Below are positions 27,597 through 36,973 of a stretch of 64,000 nucleotides of DNA, one piece after another. A program made the position numbers and the translations under genes. Location of the stretch: contig NZ_BMCP01000002.1 in the NCBI RefSeq assembly GCF_014635245.1, positions 1,116,001 to 1,180,000 on the forward strand, written 5' to 3'. The DNA is from Agaricicola taiwanensis (GTDB lineage: Bacteria > Pseudomonadota > Alphaproteobacteria > Rhizobiales > Methylopilaceae). The notes under the pieces were generated by a model. The model made no database searches and was not told where the DNA came from. It saw nothing but the letters and a program-made list of their open reading frames with translations. The first letter of the stretch is position 1. The number at the start of each line of letters is the position of its first letter.

Positions 27597-28445
27597 ATGA
27601 CGATCCCGGTGATCGCGCAGCTCGATGAATTGCGGTCCACGGTGGCCGCCTGGCGAGCGGATGGACAGCGCATCGCGCTCGTTCCCACCATGGGAGCCCT
27701 TCACCAGGGGCATCTCGATCTGGTGCGGCGCGCCGGCGAACTGGCCGAGCGCGTGGTCGTTTCCGTGTTCGTCAATCCGACGCAATTCGCGCCCACCGAA
27801 GACTTCGGGCGCTATCCCCGCGACCTGGAGCGGGATTATGCCGCGCTGAGCGGCACCGCTGTGTCCGCGCTCTATGCGCCGACGGCGCAGGATATGTATG
27901 GGCCGAATTTTTCGACAAAGATCTCGCTGGAGGGCCCGGCATTGGGCCTTGAAAGCATCACCCGCCCCCATTTCTTCGCCGGTGTAGCGCTGGTGGTGAC
28001 AAAGCTCTTCAACCGCTGCGCTCCGGATGTCGCGCTTTTCGGCGAGAAGGACTACCAGCAGCTCAAAGTCATCTCGCGCATGACCAAGGATCTGGACCTG
28101 CCGGTCGAGATCATAGGCGTGCCGACCACACGCGAGGCGGACGGCCTCGCGCTGTCTTCCCGCAACGTCTATTTGTCCGAGGAGGAACGGGCGGTGGCCC
28201 CGCGGCTGCACATGGCCCTCCAAGACCTTGCCCAGGTGGTCAGCCGGGGCGATCCGATCGCGGCTGCGGTGGCGCAGGCGCGAGAGGCATTGGCAGCGGC
28301 GGGATTTGACGTCGACTACGTGGAGGTGCGGGACGCCGAGACGCTTGAGGCCGTGGAGGCACATGACAGGCCGCTGCGGGTGCTGGCGGCGGCCAAGCTG
28401 GGCACCACCCGCCTCATCGACAACATCGCCGTGCCGCGAGCCTGA
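27597..28445 (+). CDS. panC: Pantothenate synthetase
   Basis: Joins pantoate and beta-alanine with ATP in coenzyme A synthesis. The 282 residues carry PTMGALHQGHLDLV, VFVNPTQFAPTEDF, FGEKDYQQL and SSRNVYLS, the nucleotide and pantoate sites of the HUP/nucleotidyl-transferase superfamily. ATG 27597 follows GGAG. It stands alone on the plus strand, 17 bases from the convergent ATP12 gene; panB is not beside it. Confidence 0.97.
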   Translation: MTIPVIAQLDELRSTVAAWRADGQRIALVPTMGALHQGHLDLVRRAGELAERVVVSVFVNPTQFAPTEDFGRYPRDLERDYAALSGTAVSALYAPTAQDMYGPNFSTKISLEGPALGLESITRPHFFAGVALVVTKLFNRCAPDVALFGEKDYQQLKVISRMTKDLDLPVEIIGVPTTREADGLALSSRNVYLSEEERAVAPRLHMALQDLAQVVSRGDPIAAAVAQAREALAAAGFDVDYVEVRDAETLEAVEAHDRPLRVLAAAKLGTTRLIDNIAVPRA

Positions 28446-28462
28446 TCCAGAGATGCCGGCGG

Positions 28463-29218
28463 TCAGTCGAGCAACGCCAGAAGGCGGTGTGCCGCGCTCA
28501 TTTCCGCAAAACGGGTGGAGCGGCGGATCATCGCTTCCTCATCCCGTCCCCAGAGCTGCATGTTCCAATCCTCGTCCACATGGGCGGCAGCCCAGGCTTC
28601 ATCGGCGGTGAGGCGGCCCTTGAAGACGGCAATCGCGAGGAGCGCGGAACCAGTCAACGTCATGATCGTGTGAAGTGCCGCCAGCCGCAGCGGGTCCAGC
28701 GGGGCGACCAGTTCGCGGATGCGGTCAAGTGTCGGTTCCGGCTGATCGGTGAAGCTGATGCCCTGCACGAGGACGAAGCTGAGGTCGAGGTCATCGCGCG
28801 CCCAGGCGAGCACCGGGTCCCATTGCATGCTCTGGCTGAGCACGAGGCCTTCCGGCGCTTCGGCCCGATAGCACAGAAGGTCGGATCCGGCATATTTGAC
28901 GATTTCGTCGGCTACGGCATTTCGCTCGCCGGTCACACCGTCGATCGCCACGTTGACCAGACGGGTCAGAGGCATGGTCAGGGGGTCAATGCGCTCACCC
29001 TGCGCCATCCACTCCTCGGCCAGCGCGATGGCCAACGCCCGCGACGGCAGCGCGATCGCCTGCCTTGCCGGCGTGCGTATCGGCCGGCCGTCAAGATGGA
29101 CCGTAAAATGCTGATTCTCTTCAGCGGCCTCCGCGCTTTTGTAGAAGCGTTTTGGGAGCTCGGGGCGCATCAGGCGCTGCGCCTGGCGCATGGGATCATC
29201 GGCCGGAATTTCGCTCAT
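28463..29218 (-). CDS. ATP12-family ATP synthase assembly chaperone
   Basis: A 251-residue homologue of the mitochondrial F1 assembly factor ATP12, which binds the alpha subunit before hexamer formation. Matching segments are KRFYKSAEAAEE, VHLDGRPIRTPAR, AEEWMAQGERIDP, MPLTRLVNVAIDG and HVDEDWNMQLWGRDEEA. Bacterial ATP12 is typical of alphaproteobacteria. It follows the HAD phosphatase by 9 bases in the same direction. Confidence 0.93.
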   Translation of the reverse strand: MSEIPADDPMRQAQRLMRPELPKRFYKSAEAAEENQHFTVHLDGRPIRTPARQAIALPSRALAIALAEEWMAQGERIDPLTMPLTRLVNVAIDGVTGERNAVADEIVKYAGSDLLCYRAEAPEGLVLSQSMQWDPVLAWARDDLDLSFVLVQGISFTDQPEPTLDRIRELVAPLDPLRLAALHTIMTLTGSALLAIAVFKGRLTADEAWAAAHVDEDWNMQLWGRDEEAMIRRSTRFAEMSAAHRLLALLD

Positions 29219-29227
29219 GGCTTTGAC

Positions 29228-29932
29228 TTAGTGCGGCTCAAGGGAAAGCGAAAGATCATCCGCCTCGGCGAGCGCCGCGTCGACAGCCGCTTCCACTTCC
29301 AGGAAGTCCTTCAGGACGCATCTCGCCCCCGCTTCGACCAGCAGCTCGTCAGGGTGATAGCCCCAGCCAACGCCAACCGCGGCGACGCCGGCGGCTCTTG
29401 CCATCCGGATGTCCCAGGCAGTGTCACCGATCATGACGGTTTCCTGCGGCGTGACGCCCATTTCTCCCATGGCACGCAGGACCATGGCGGGATCAGGCTT
29501 GGACGGATTATCGTCGGCGGTCTGGATGGTCAGGAAACGCCCCTCGAAGCCGTGGGTCTTCAGCATGCGTTGCACGCCTCGCACGGATTTGCCGGTGGCG
29601 ATGCCGAGCAACAGGTCATCGCGCCGCGACAGCCGCTCCACAGTTTCAAAAGCGCCTGGGAACAGAACCTCGTCATGCTGGCCTGCAAGCCGGAGTTCGG
29701 TGAAGGCTGCCGCATAATGCTCGCGCAGTGCGGCCGCGGGGAAGCCCGGCTGATGGTTCCCCAGTGTCTGCATGGCTTCCAGGAGGCTGAGGCCGACGAT
29801 GGACAGGATCGCCTCACGTTCGGGAGGGATGAGACCTTCCGCCTCGAAGGCCCGCGTCACAGCGGCGACGATCATGTGCTGGCTGTCGACCAGCGTGCCA
29901 TCGACATCAAAAAGAACAAGGCGCGGCGTCAT
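29228..29932 (-). CDS. HAD-family phosphatase (phosphoglycolate phosphatase-like)
   Basis: A 234-residue haloacid-dehalogenase-fold hydrolase with motif I FDVDGTLVDS, motif II near IATGK, motif III Lys in NPSKPDP and motif IV GDTAWDI. It has the helical cap of subfamily I, like Gph. The substrate is unproven. ATG 29932 begins the fold; an ATG at 29971 adds 13 residues. In relatives this gene follows rluC directly; here katA and oxyR lie between. Confidence 0.88.
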   Translation of the reverse strand: MTPRLVLFDVDGTLVDSQHMIVAAVTRAFEAEGLIPPEREAILSIVGLSLLEAMQTLGNHQPGFPAAALREHYAAAFTELRLAGQHDEVLFPGAFETVERLSRRDDLLLGIATGKSVRGVQRMLKTHGFEGRFLTIQTADDNPSKPDPAMVLRAMGEMGVTPQETVMIGDTAWDIRMARAAGVAAVGVGWGYHPDELLVEAGARCVLKDFLEVEAAVDAALAEADDLSLSLEPH

Positions 29933-30006
29933 CACGGCAATCCATCCCCGACGGCCGTCTGCCGCCATCACGGGCTTACCTCATCCTGCTTGAGGAGAGA
30001 ACCAAA

Positions 30007-30039
30007 CAAAAAGGCGAGGATGCCGCAGCACCCTCGCCT
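30007..30039 (-). terminator. Intrinsic terminator after katA
   Basis: An 8-bp stem AGGCGAGG / CCTCGCCT, extended by an inner TGC/GCA pairing, followed on the minus strand by TTTTTGTTTGG. It lies 28 bases after the katA stop. Confidence 0.85.
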
Positions 30040-30066
30040 GTTCTCAAGGCCTGATCGGCCGGCCTT

Positions 30067-31575
30067 TTACTCGGCTGCTTCGACGCCCTGCGGCATCTTC
30101 TGCTGCTGGGCGGTCTCGGACGCCTTTTCGCGCGTCATGGTTTCCAACGCGGAGCGAACGCCGGCGCCGTAGTCCGGATGCACCTTGGTGAAATGACCGA
30201 GCTGGCGCTCGATGATTTCCTGCGGCACGCCCCACATGGCTTCCGCCAGGTTGAGGAAGAGGCGCTGGCGCTGGCCCTCGTCGAACAGTTCGAACAGCGC
30301 GCGGGGCTGACGATGGTCGTCATTGCCGTCGCGGTGGTTGAAGCGGTCCGCATCGCCCGAGATCTTCAGCGGGGGTTCAGCAAAGCGATCATCCTGAGCG
30401 GCTCCGTTGAAGGAGTTGGGCTCATAGTAGGCGTTCTGGGCGCCGGTCACCTGGCCGAAGAAGTTCATGGCGCCGTCCTTGTGGTAGTGATGGACGGGGC
30501 ACTTGGGGGCATTCACCGGCAGGTGCTCGTAATGCGTGCCGATGCGATAACGATGAGCGTCGGCATAGGAGAAAATCCGCGCCTGCAGCATCTTATCGGG
30601 GGAGAAGCCGATGCCCGGCACGATGTTCTTCGGAGCGAAGGCGGCCTGCTCAACTTCCGCGAAGTAATTTTCCGGATTGCGGTTCAGCTCCAGAACACCG
30701 ACGTCGATCGGCGGGTAGTCGGCATGCGGCCAGACCTTGGTGAGGTCGAAGGGGTTGTACCAGTGCTTGCCGGCATCCTCCTCCGGCATGATCTGCACCT
30801 GCATGAGCCACTTCGGATAATCGCCCTTCTCGATGGCATTGAAGAGGTCTTCCTGGGTGCTCTCGCGGGTGCGGCCCACCACCTCGGCGGCTTCCGCATT
30901 GGTCCAGTGACGGTGGCCCTGCAGGGTCTTGAAGTGGAACTTCACCCAGAAGCGCTCATTGGCGTCGTTGATGAAGGAGAAGGTGTGGCTGCCGTAGCCG
31001 TTGATATGGCGCACGTCCGTCGGCAGGCCGCGGTCCGAGAACAGCGTCGTGATCTGATGCAGGCTCTCCGGCGAAAGGGACCAGAAGTCCCACATGGCGG
31101 TGGGGGAGCGCATGTTGGTCTTGGGGTGACGCTTCTGCGTGTGGATGAAGTCCGGGAACTTGTAGGGATCGCGGATGAAGAAGACCGGCGTGTTGTTGCC
31201 GACGAGGTCCCAGTTGCCCTCTGGCGTGTAGAACTTGATGGCGAAGCCGCGCACGTCGCGCTCGGCATCAGCGGCACCGAGCTCACCCGCCACCGTTGAA
31301 AAGCGCAGCAGCAGGTCGGTGGTCGCGCCCGGCTGAAGCACCTTCGCCCTGGTGTATTTGGCGATCTCGGGATTGGTGACTGTCAGCGTGCCATAGGCGC
31401 CCCAGCCCTTGGCGTGGACGGCGCGCTCGGGAATGCGTTCGCGGTTCTGATGCGCCAGCTTCTCGATGAGCTGGTAATCCTGCATCAGCAGGGGCCCCCG
31501 CGGGCCGGCTGACAGAGAATTCTGGTTATCGGCAATGGGCGCGCCGGCGCTGGTGGTCAGTGTCGGTCGTGTCAT
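30067..31575 (-). CDS. katA: Heme catalase (monofunctional)
   Basis: Splits hydrogen peroxide to water and oxygen. The 502-residue small-subunit catalase has the distal His54 in [10 protein letters not shown], the catalytic Asn in [12 protein letters not shown], and the proximal heme Tyr in [14 protein letters not shown]. No signal peptide. ATG 31575 gives the normal N-terminus. It is divergent from oxyR with 104 bases between, so OxyR control is very likely. Confidence 0.97.
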   Translation of the reverse strand: MTRPTLTTSAGAPIADNQNSLSAGPRGPLLMQDYQLIEKLAHQNRERIPERAVHAKGWGAYGTLTVTNPEIAKYTRAKVLQPGATTDLLLRFSTVAGELGAADAERDVRGFAIKFYTPEGNWDLVGNNTPVFFIRDPYKFPDFIHTQKRHPKTNMRSPTAMWDFWSLSPESLHQITTLFSDRGLPTDVRHINGYGSHTFSFINDANERFWVKFHFKTLQGHRHWTNAEAAEVVGRTRESTQEDLFNAIEKGDYPKWLMQVQIMPEEDAGKHWYNPFDLTKVWPHADYPPIDVGVLELNRNPENYFAEVEQAAFAPKNIVPGIGFSPDKMLQARIFSYADAHRYRIGTHYEHLPVNAPKCPVHHYHKDGAMNFFGQVTGAQNAYYEPNSFNGAAQDDRFAEPPLKISGDADRFNHRDGNDDHRQPRALFELFDEGQRQRLFLNLAEAMWGVPQEIIERQLGHFTKVHPDYGAGVRSALETMTREKASETAQQQKMPQGVEAAE

Positions 31576-31638
31576 CTTTTTTGTACCCTCGGAGTGAAAC
31601 CGGCCCAACCATGCCCCGAGGAGGAGGATCAGCACAAA

Positions 31639-31673
31639 TCAGATTGAATCCGTTCTAAGATAAGATTATCTGA
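31639..31673. promoter_or_regulatory. Likely OxyR operator between katA and oxyR
   Basis: The segment holds two dyads in tandem, GATTGAATC (31642-31650) and GATAAGATTATC (31659-31670), the second perfect. Tandem dyads in a short divergent spacer are what a LysR-type tetramer binds. The 31671-31679 stretch before the oxyR ATG has no Shine-Dalgarno match, so the operator also overlaps the oxyR translation start region. Confidence 0.55.
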
Positions 31674-31679
31674 TCACCG

Positions 31680-32621
31680 ATGTTGACCCTTCGCAATCTT
31701 CGCTATTTCCAAGCATTGGCTCGCCATGAGCACTTCGGCCGCGCGGCGGAGGCCTGCTCGATCACACAGCCTGCGCTGTCCATGCAGATCCGCGAGCTGG
31801 AGGCCCATCTGGGGGAAAAGCTTGTGGAGCGAAGCCGGGAGGGGGTGCGCCTCACCGAAACCGGCCGCGAGACGCTGAAGCACGCGGAACGGATCCTGTC
31901 CGCCGTGGCAGACCTGGAATCGCAAGCCCGGCGCAGCCGGCCGCCGCTCTCCGGCCCTTTCCGGCTGGGCGTCATTCCTTCCGTGGCGCCCTATCTTCTG
32001 CCCCGGCTGCTGCCGGCGGTACGCCGGCGGGTGCCGGATGCCCGGCTTTCGCTGCGTGAAACACGCACCGCACAGCTGGTCGAGGAGCTGATGGCAGGCC
32101 AGCTTGATGCGGTCATCCTGAGCCTTCCCCTGCACCAGCCCGAACTTACCCAGCAGCCGCTGTTCGATGATCCTTTCCTGCTTGCCGTCGGAGCAGACAG
32201 CCAATTTGCGGAAAACGCATGTGCAAATGAGGCCATGCTCGGCAGCGACGACCTGCTGCTTCTCGAAGACGGCCACTGCTTCCGTGACCAGGCCCTGGAG
32301 GTATGCCGCACGCTCGATGCGGGACAGCTTCGCAGCTATGGCGCCACCAGCCTCTCCACGCTCATTCAACTCGTGGCGAACGGTCAAGGGATCACACTGG
32401 TGCCGCAACTGTTCGTATCCTCGGAGGCGCAGGCTGACCCGCGCGTGAAGATGCTGCACTTTCCCGCCCCTGCCCCACAACGGACGATCGGGCTCGCGTG
32501 GCGGCGTGCGGCGAACATGCAGCGTGACATTCGCGAGATTGCGGAGGCGGTTCGGACCTCGCTTCCTAGCGAGAGCCTGGCGCTTGCCTATTCTTCCGGC
32601 GCTTCCTCGATCGGATCGTAG
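31680..32621 (+). CDS. oxyR: Hydrogen-peroxide sensor regulator OxyR
   Basis: LysR-family activator that is switched on by a disulfide. The 313 residues begin with a winged helix-turn-helix (HFGRAAEACSITQPALSMQI) and carry the redox pair Cys200 and Cys209 in DGHCFRDQALEVC, the same spacing as E. coli OxyR (199/208). The last 34 bases overlap the convergent rluC-type gene. Divergent arrangement with katA supports the assignment. Confidence 0.95.
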   Translation: MLTLRNLRYFQALARHEHFGRAAEACSITQPALSMQIRELEAHLGEKLVERSREGVRLTETGRETLKHAERILSAVADLESQARRSRPPLSGPFRLGVIPSVAPYLLPRLLPAVRRRVPDARLSLRETRTAQLVEELMAGQLDAVILSLPLHQPELTQQPLFDDPFLLAVGADSQFAENACANEAMLGSDDLLLLEDGHCFRDQALEVCRTLDAGQLRSYGATSLSTLIQLVANGQGITLVPQLFVSSEAQADPRVKMLHFPAPAPQRTIGLAWRRAANMQRDIREIAEAVRTSLPSESLALAYSSGASSIGS

Positions 32622-33583
32622 CGGGAAGCATCAAAGCCCAACAGGTTCCACGACTGCTGCATGTGCGGCGGCAGCGGTGCCGTGACATCGATCACGCCGC
32701 TGCCGCGCGGATGCGGGATCACGATACGCCTGGCCAGAAGATGCAGCTTGTGTTGGATGCCCCCGGGCACTTCCCAATTTTCCTTATTGAAGTATTTGGG
32801 ATCGCCGATGATCGGATGGCCGATGTGGTCTGTATGAGCGCGCAGCTGGTGGGTGCGGCCGGTGACCGGCTTCAGTGACAGCCAGGCTACCCGCTGCGCC
32901 GCGTTTTCCACCAGGGTGTAATAGGTCACGGCATGGCTCGCGTCCTTTTCGCCATGGCGGGCGACGCGCATACGCTCGTTTCCGTCCGCCCCGGCATCCT
33001 TGGCCAGATAGGTCGAGATGCGGCCCTGCTTGGGCTTCGGCACGCCGGCGACCAGCGCCCAATAGATCTTGCGCGCGGAACGCGAACGGAAGGTCTTGGC
33101 AAGAGCGGCTGCGGCCAGCCGCGTCTTGGCGATCACGAGGCAGCCGGCGGTGTCCTTGTCGAGCCGATGCACCAGCCGGGGCTTCTGCCCTTCGGCATCG
33201 CGCATGCTCTCCATCAAGCCGTCGATGTGCCTGATCGTGCCGGGGCCGCCCTGCACGGCGAGGCCCGCCGGTTTGTTCAGCACCATGACGTCCTTGTCCT
33301 CGAAAAGGATCAGCTCCCGGAGGAAGCGCTCATCCTCCGAGCGAGGCTTGGGCGGTCGCGGCTTGCCCTCCTCATCCTCCAGCTTCAGCGGCGGCACGCG
33401 GATCGCCTGCCCCGCTTCAAGGCGGGTCTGCGTCTTGGCGCGCGCGCCATCGACCCTCACCTGCCCGGTGCGAACAAGCTTTTGCAGATGGTCGAAGGAC
33501 AGCGCTGGAAAACGGGCCTTGAACCAGCGGTCAAGCCGGAGGCCGTCCTCGTCTTCCTTCACGGTGATAGTCTGAACGCTCAT
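32588..33583 (-). CDS. rluC: RluA-family 23S rRNA pseudouridine synthase (RluC-like)
   Basis: Converts uridines in 23S rRNA to pseudouridine. The 331 residues show an S4 RNA-binding domain at the N-terminus (LDRWFKARFP) and the catalytic domain with HRLDKDTAG, where the Asp is the nucleophile, and PVTGRTHQLRAH. The RluC/RluD choice is by general resemblance. It starts 9 bases after crcB in the same direction. Confidence 0.9.
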   Translation of the reverse strand: MSVQTITVKEDEDGLRLDRWFKARFPALSFDHLQKLVRTGQVRVDGARAKTQTRLEAGQAIRVPPLKLEDEEGKPRPPKPRSEDERFLRELILFEDKDVMVLNKPAGLAVQGGPGTIRHIDGLMESMRDAEGQKPRLVHRLDKDTAGCLVIAKTRLAAAALAKTFRSRSARKIYWALVAGVPKPKQGRISTYLAKDAGADGNERMRVARHGEKDASHAVTYYTLVENAAQRVAWLSLKPVTGRTHQLRAHTDHIGHPIIGDPKYFNKENWEVPGGIQHKLHLLARRIVIPHPRGSGVIDVTAPLPPHMQQSWNLLGFDASRYDPIEEAPEE

Positions 33584-33592
33584 GTGCTTCTC

Positions 33593-33973
33593 TTACGTGA
33601 GGGAGCGCGCCAAAGCGAGACCAGCGACAAGAGCCACCAGCGCGAGAACGACCGAGCCCATGACATAGGCGGCGGCAAGTTGCGGCTGGCCGCTGTCCCA
33701 GAGCGCCGTGGCGTCCAAGGAAAATGCGGAAAAGGTCGTGAATCCGCCGAGAACGCCGGTGGCGAGAAAAAGCCGGATGTTGGCTCCGCCGCCTTCGAAC
33801 TTCAGCGCCAGCCAGCCCGCGAGCAAACCCATGAGAAAGCTGCCGATGACGTTCACCGCGAAGGTGCCCCAGGGAAAGCTGACGCCGAAAACTCTCAGAG
33901 CCGCGAGGTTGACGAGATGCCGCGCTCCCGCGCCGAGACCGCCGCCGATCATGACGAGGACAAGAGGTTTCAT
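33593..33973 (-). CDS. crcB: Fluoride channel CrcB/Fluc
   Basis: Small dual-topology fluoride exporter. The 126 residues have four hydrophobic segments with GGGLGAGARHL, GTFAVNVIGSFLMG and GGFTTFSAFS, the pore-lining family motifs. ATG 33973 follows GAAGG. No fluoride riboswitch was found in its 180-base upstream region, which is shared with the aconitase-type gene. Confidence 0.95.
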   Translation of the reverse strand: MKPLVLVMIGGGLGAGARHLVNLAALRVFGVSFPWGTFAVNVIGSFLMGLLAGWLALKFEGGGANIRLFLATGVLGGFTTFSAFSLDATALWDSGQPQLAAAYVMGSVVLALVALVAGLALARSLT

Positions 33974-34172
33974 TCTATACCTTCTGCAGGCTTCGATCCG
34001 TCCGCGAGCGGCGGCCAAGGATATGCCCGTCTCCCGACCCGAAGGCAATGAGCCATGATACTTGGTCCCGTTGACATGACCAGCAGCCCTCCTGATAATC
34101 TTCATAAGAATACGAGGCGCGCCAACGCCGGGCGGGCGATCTTCGCCTGCCGAAATGGAAGGAAATAGATCT

Positions 34173-36830
34173 TTGCACGACACGATCGACACAGGCGCCG
34201 CGCGACGCGAACTCGCGGTCGGCGGCAAGAGCTACACCTATTTTGCCTTGGAGACGCTTACGGGCGCAGAGGGTGTCGATCTCAACCGGCTTCCCATCTC
34301 TCTCAAGATCCTGCTGGAGAACCTGCTGCGGCATCAGGATGGCGAGGTTGTCACATCGGAAGACATCATGGCGCTGGCGCGCGGCGGGGGATCTGATGCC
34401 AAGGAGATCGCCTATTTTCCGACGCGCATCGTTATGCCCGACTCTTCGGGCATCCCTCTTCTCGCCGATCTCAGTGCCATGCGCGACGCGATCCTCGCGC
34501 GCGGAGGAGACCCCGAGCTCATCAATCCGGCAATCCCCGTCGACCTTGTGGTGGACCATTCGGTCACCGCGGAGTTCTTCGGATCCCGCGCCGCGCTTCA
34601 GCGCAACATGGATGAGGAATATGCCGCCAATCGTGAACGATATGAGTTCGTGAAATGGGCCGCACAGGCCTATCGGAACCTGCGCGTGGTGCCGCCGGGC
34701 ATGGGCATCGTGCATCAGGTGAACCTGGAATACCTCTCGCGGCCCATCTGGCATGAGATGAAGGCGGGGAAAGCGCTCGCTTATCCCGACACGCTTGTCG
34801 GCCTCGACAGCCATACGCCGATGATCAATGCACTGGGTGTGCTCGGCTGGGGCGTGGGCGGCATCGAGGCCGCATCGGCCATGCTGGGCGAGCCGATCAT
34901 GATGCCGGTGCCGGAGGTGCTCGGCTGCCATCTCGTGGGGCAAAGAGCGCCCGGCGTCACCAGCACGGATATCGTGCTGGCCGTGACGCAGCGCCTGAGG
35001 CAGAAGGGCGTCACCGGCAAGCTCGTCGAATTCATCGGCGAGGCGGCCCGCCGGCTGTCGCTGGCCGATCGCGCCACCATCGCGAACATGGCGCCCGAGT
35101 ACGGCGCCAACATGGGCTTTTTCCCCATCGACGACGAGACGCTGCGCTACCTGCGCATGACAGGGCGCGATGAGGACAGCGTGCTGCTGGCCGAGGCCTA
35201 CGCAAAAGCGCAAGGCATGTGGGCCGATCACGCCGCCACGGCGGTCTATACGGACACGCTGGAAATCGACATCAGCGAGGTTCGCCCGTCCATGGCGGGA
35301 CCCAAGCGGCCACAGGACCGGCGCGCGCTGGCGGAGGTCGCCTCCAGCTTCGCCGAGGCCTTTCCCAAACCGGCAACATCAGGCGATGCTCGGCCCGGGC
35401 ATGGTGACATCGTCATTGCATCCATCACCTCCTGCACAAATACGTCGAACCCCTCGGTGATGCTGGCAGCCGGCCTTCTCGCCCGCAATGCCCGTGCTCG
35501 CGGGCTTCAGGCAAAGCCATGGGTGAAGACCAGCTTCTCCCCCGGCTCCCGCGTCGTTGCCGATTATATGGCGGAAGCCGGATTGCAGCCGGCGCTCGAT
35601 GAACTGGGTTTTCACATCGTCGGCTATGGCTGCATGACCTGCGCCGGTGCATCAGGTTCGCTGCCCGCGGAGATCACCGAAGCGATGGCCGCGAACAATG
35701 CGACAGCAGTCGCCGTTCTTTCCGGCAATCGCAATTTTGAAGGCCGGATTCATCCCGCTGTAAAGGCGGCCTACATCGGCTCGCCGCCGCTGGTCATCGC
35801 CTACGCCCTTGCTGGAACCATCGACATAGACATCGAGCGCGATGTTCTGGGGCATGCGTCTGACGGCACGCCCGTTACCCTGGCCGACATCTGGCCGTCG
35901 GACGCCGAAGTCTCGGATCACATCGCGCGCTTCGTTGCCCCGTCGATGTTCCGTGACAGCTATGCCTCGATCTTCGGCGGCGACGGCAACTGGGCGGCCC
36001 TCCATGGCCGGCAGGGTGGCACCTATCAGTGGGACGACACGAGCACCTACCTGCGGCGCCCTCCCTTCTTCGACGGCGCGGCGGAGCCGAAAGCCGAGAC
36101 GATCGACATACGAGGGGCTCGTGCCCTTCTTATGCTGGGCGACAGCATCACCACCGACCATATCTCGCCGGTCGGCCCCATTCAGAAAGACAGCCCCGCC
36201 GGCCTTTACCTGCGCGAGCGCGGCCTGCAGCCGGCAGAGCTGCATTCCTTCCTCGCTCGCCGCGTCAACCACGACGTCATGATCCGCGGCACCTTCGACA
36301 ATCCGCGCCTGCGCAACGAGATGGTGCCGGGCATGGAAGGTGGGATGACCCGGCTTGTTCCAGGCGGCGACATCGTTCCCGTTCCTTCCGCCGCCGATCA
36401 TTACGCGGCGGCGGACACACCGCTCATCGTTATCGCCGGGCGGGAATATGGCACAGGATCATCGCGCGACTGGGCGGCCAAGGGCACACGGCTCCTCGGG
36501 ATCAAGGCGGTGGTGGCGGAAAGCTTCGAACGCATCCACCGTTCCAACCTGGTCGGGATGGGTGTTCTCCCGCTTCAGTTTCCCGAGGGCGTGACGCGAT
36601 CCTCGCTCGGGCTCGATGGCCAGGAAAGCTATGACCTTGTTCTGCCGGGCGGGAAACTCGTGCCGAGAGGCCAGGTCCGTCTGATCATTCATGGCCCCAG
36701 CGGCCGCAAGGACGTCGACCTTCTTTGCCGACTCGACACCGAGCGAGAGGTTGAATGGTACGTCGCCGGCGGGGTCCTCCACTACGTGCTCGACAAGATT
36801 TCAGCATCGGGAGTGCGGCTCAGCGCCTGA
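34173..36830 (+). CDS. Aconitase-family hydratase, AcnA/AcnD-like
   Basis: A 4Fe-4S hydro-lyase of 885 residues. Cluster ligands are Cys421 (TSCTNTSNPS), Cys487 and Cys490 (GYGCMTCAGASG), and the swivel-domain residues are in GREYGTGSSRDWAAKG. The segments IDIERDVLG, VTLADIWPSD and ERIHRSNLVGMGVLPLQF look closer to AcnD (2-methylisocitrate dehydratase) than to the usual rhizobial AcnA, which reads GYGCTTCIGNSG. Citrate/isocitrate activity is also possible. TTG 34173 is preferred because GGAAGGAAA lies ahead and the protein then begins like the family; ATG 34155 has no ribosome binding site. Confidence 0.85.
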   Translation: MHDTIDTGAARRELAVGGKSYTYFALETLTGAEGVDLNRLPISLKILLENLLRHQDGEVVTSEDIMALARGGGSDAKEIAYFPTRIVMPDSSGIPLLADLSAMRDAILARGGDPELINPAIPVDLVVDHSVTAEFFGSRAALQRNMDEEYAANRERYEFVKWAAQAYRNLRVVPPGMGIVHQVNLEYLSRPIWHEMKAGKALAYPDTLVGLDSHTPMINALGVLGWGVGGIEAASAMLGEPIMMPVPEVLGCHLVGQRAPGVTSTDIVLAVTQRLRQKGVTGKLVEFIGEAARRLSLADRATIANMAPEYGANMGFFPIDDETLRYLRMTGRDEDSVLLAEAYAKAQGMWADHAATAVYTDTLEIDISEVRPSMAGPKRPQDRRALAEVASSFAEAFPKPATSGDARPGHGDIVIASITSCTNTSNPSVMLAAGLLARNARARGLQAKPWVKTSFSPGSRVVADYMAEAGLQPALDELGFHIVGYGCMTCAGASGSLPAEITEAMAANNATAVAVLSGNRNFEGRIHPAVKAAYIGSPPLVIAYALAGTIDIDIERDVLGHASDGTPVTLADIWPSDAEVSDHIARFVAPSMFRDSYASIFGGDGNWAALHGRQGGTYQWDDTSTYLRRPPFFDGAAEPKAETIDIRGARALLMLGDSITTDHISPVGPIQKDSPAGLYLRERGLQPAELHSFLARRVNHDVMIRGTFDNPRLRNEMVPGMEGGMTRLVPGGDIVPVPSAADHYAAADTPLIVIAGREYGTGSSRDWAAKGTRLLGIKAVVAESFERIHRSNLVGMGVLPLQFPEGVTRSSLGLDGQESYDLVLPGGKLVPRGQVRLIIHGPSGRKDVDLLCRLDTEREVEWYVAGGVLHYVLDKISASGVRLSA

Positions 36831-36857
36831 CGGCACCGGAACCCCGGGGCATTCACC

Positions 36858-36882
36858 CCGCCCAAATCCAACTGGGCGGTTT
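36858..36882 (+). terminator. Probable terminator after the aconitase-type gene
   Basis: A 7-bp stem CCGCCCA / TGGGCGG with an 8-base loop, followed by TTT only. It lies 28 bases after the stop; the short T tract makes it moderate. Confidence 0.55.
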
Positions 36883-36973
36883 CATGTCCGGTTCCGTGTT
36901 CGGCCGCCGGGCCAGGCGCGGCGCCGCGGATTATGCGTCAGAAGAGGCACCCAGGCAGCCTGAGTTCGTCCGC

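Noticed and set aside
28487-30172. A 561-codon plus-strand frame
   Set aside because: It is antisense to the ATP12 and HAD genes, which have clear family motifs; GC-rich third positions keep the opposite strand open.
33974-34172. Fluoride riboswitch before crcB
   Set aside because: Read on the minus strand, the leader has GGCGAAGATCGCC-like bases but not the GGNGAUGGNGUUCGCC core with the later pseudoknot and CUGAUG-type element.
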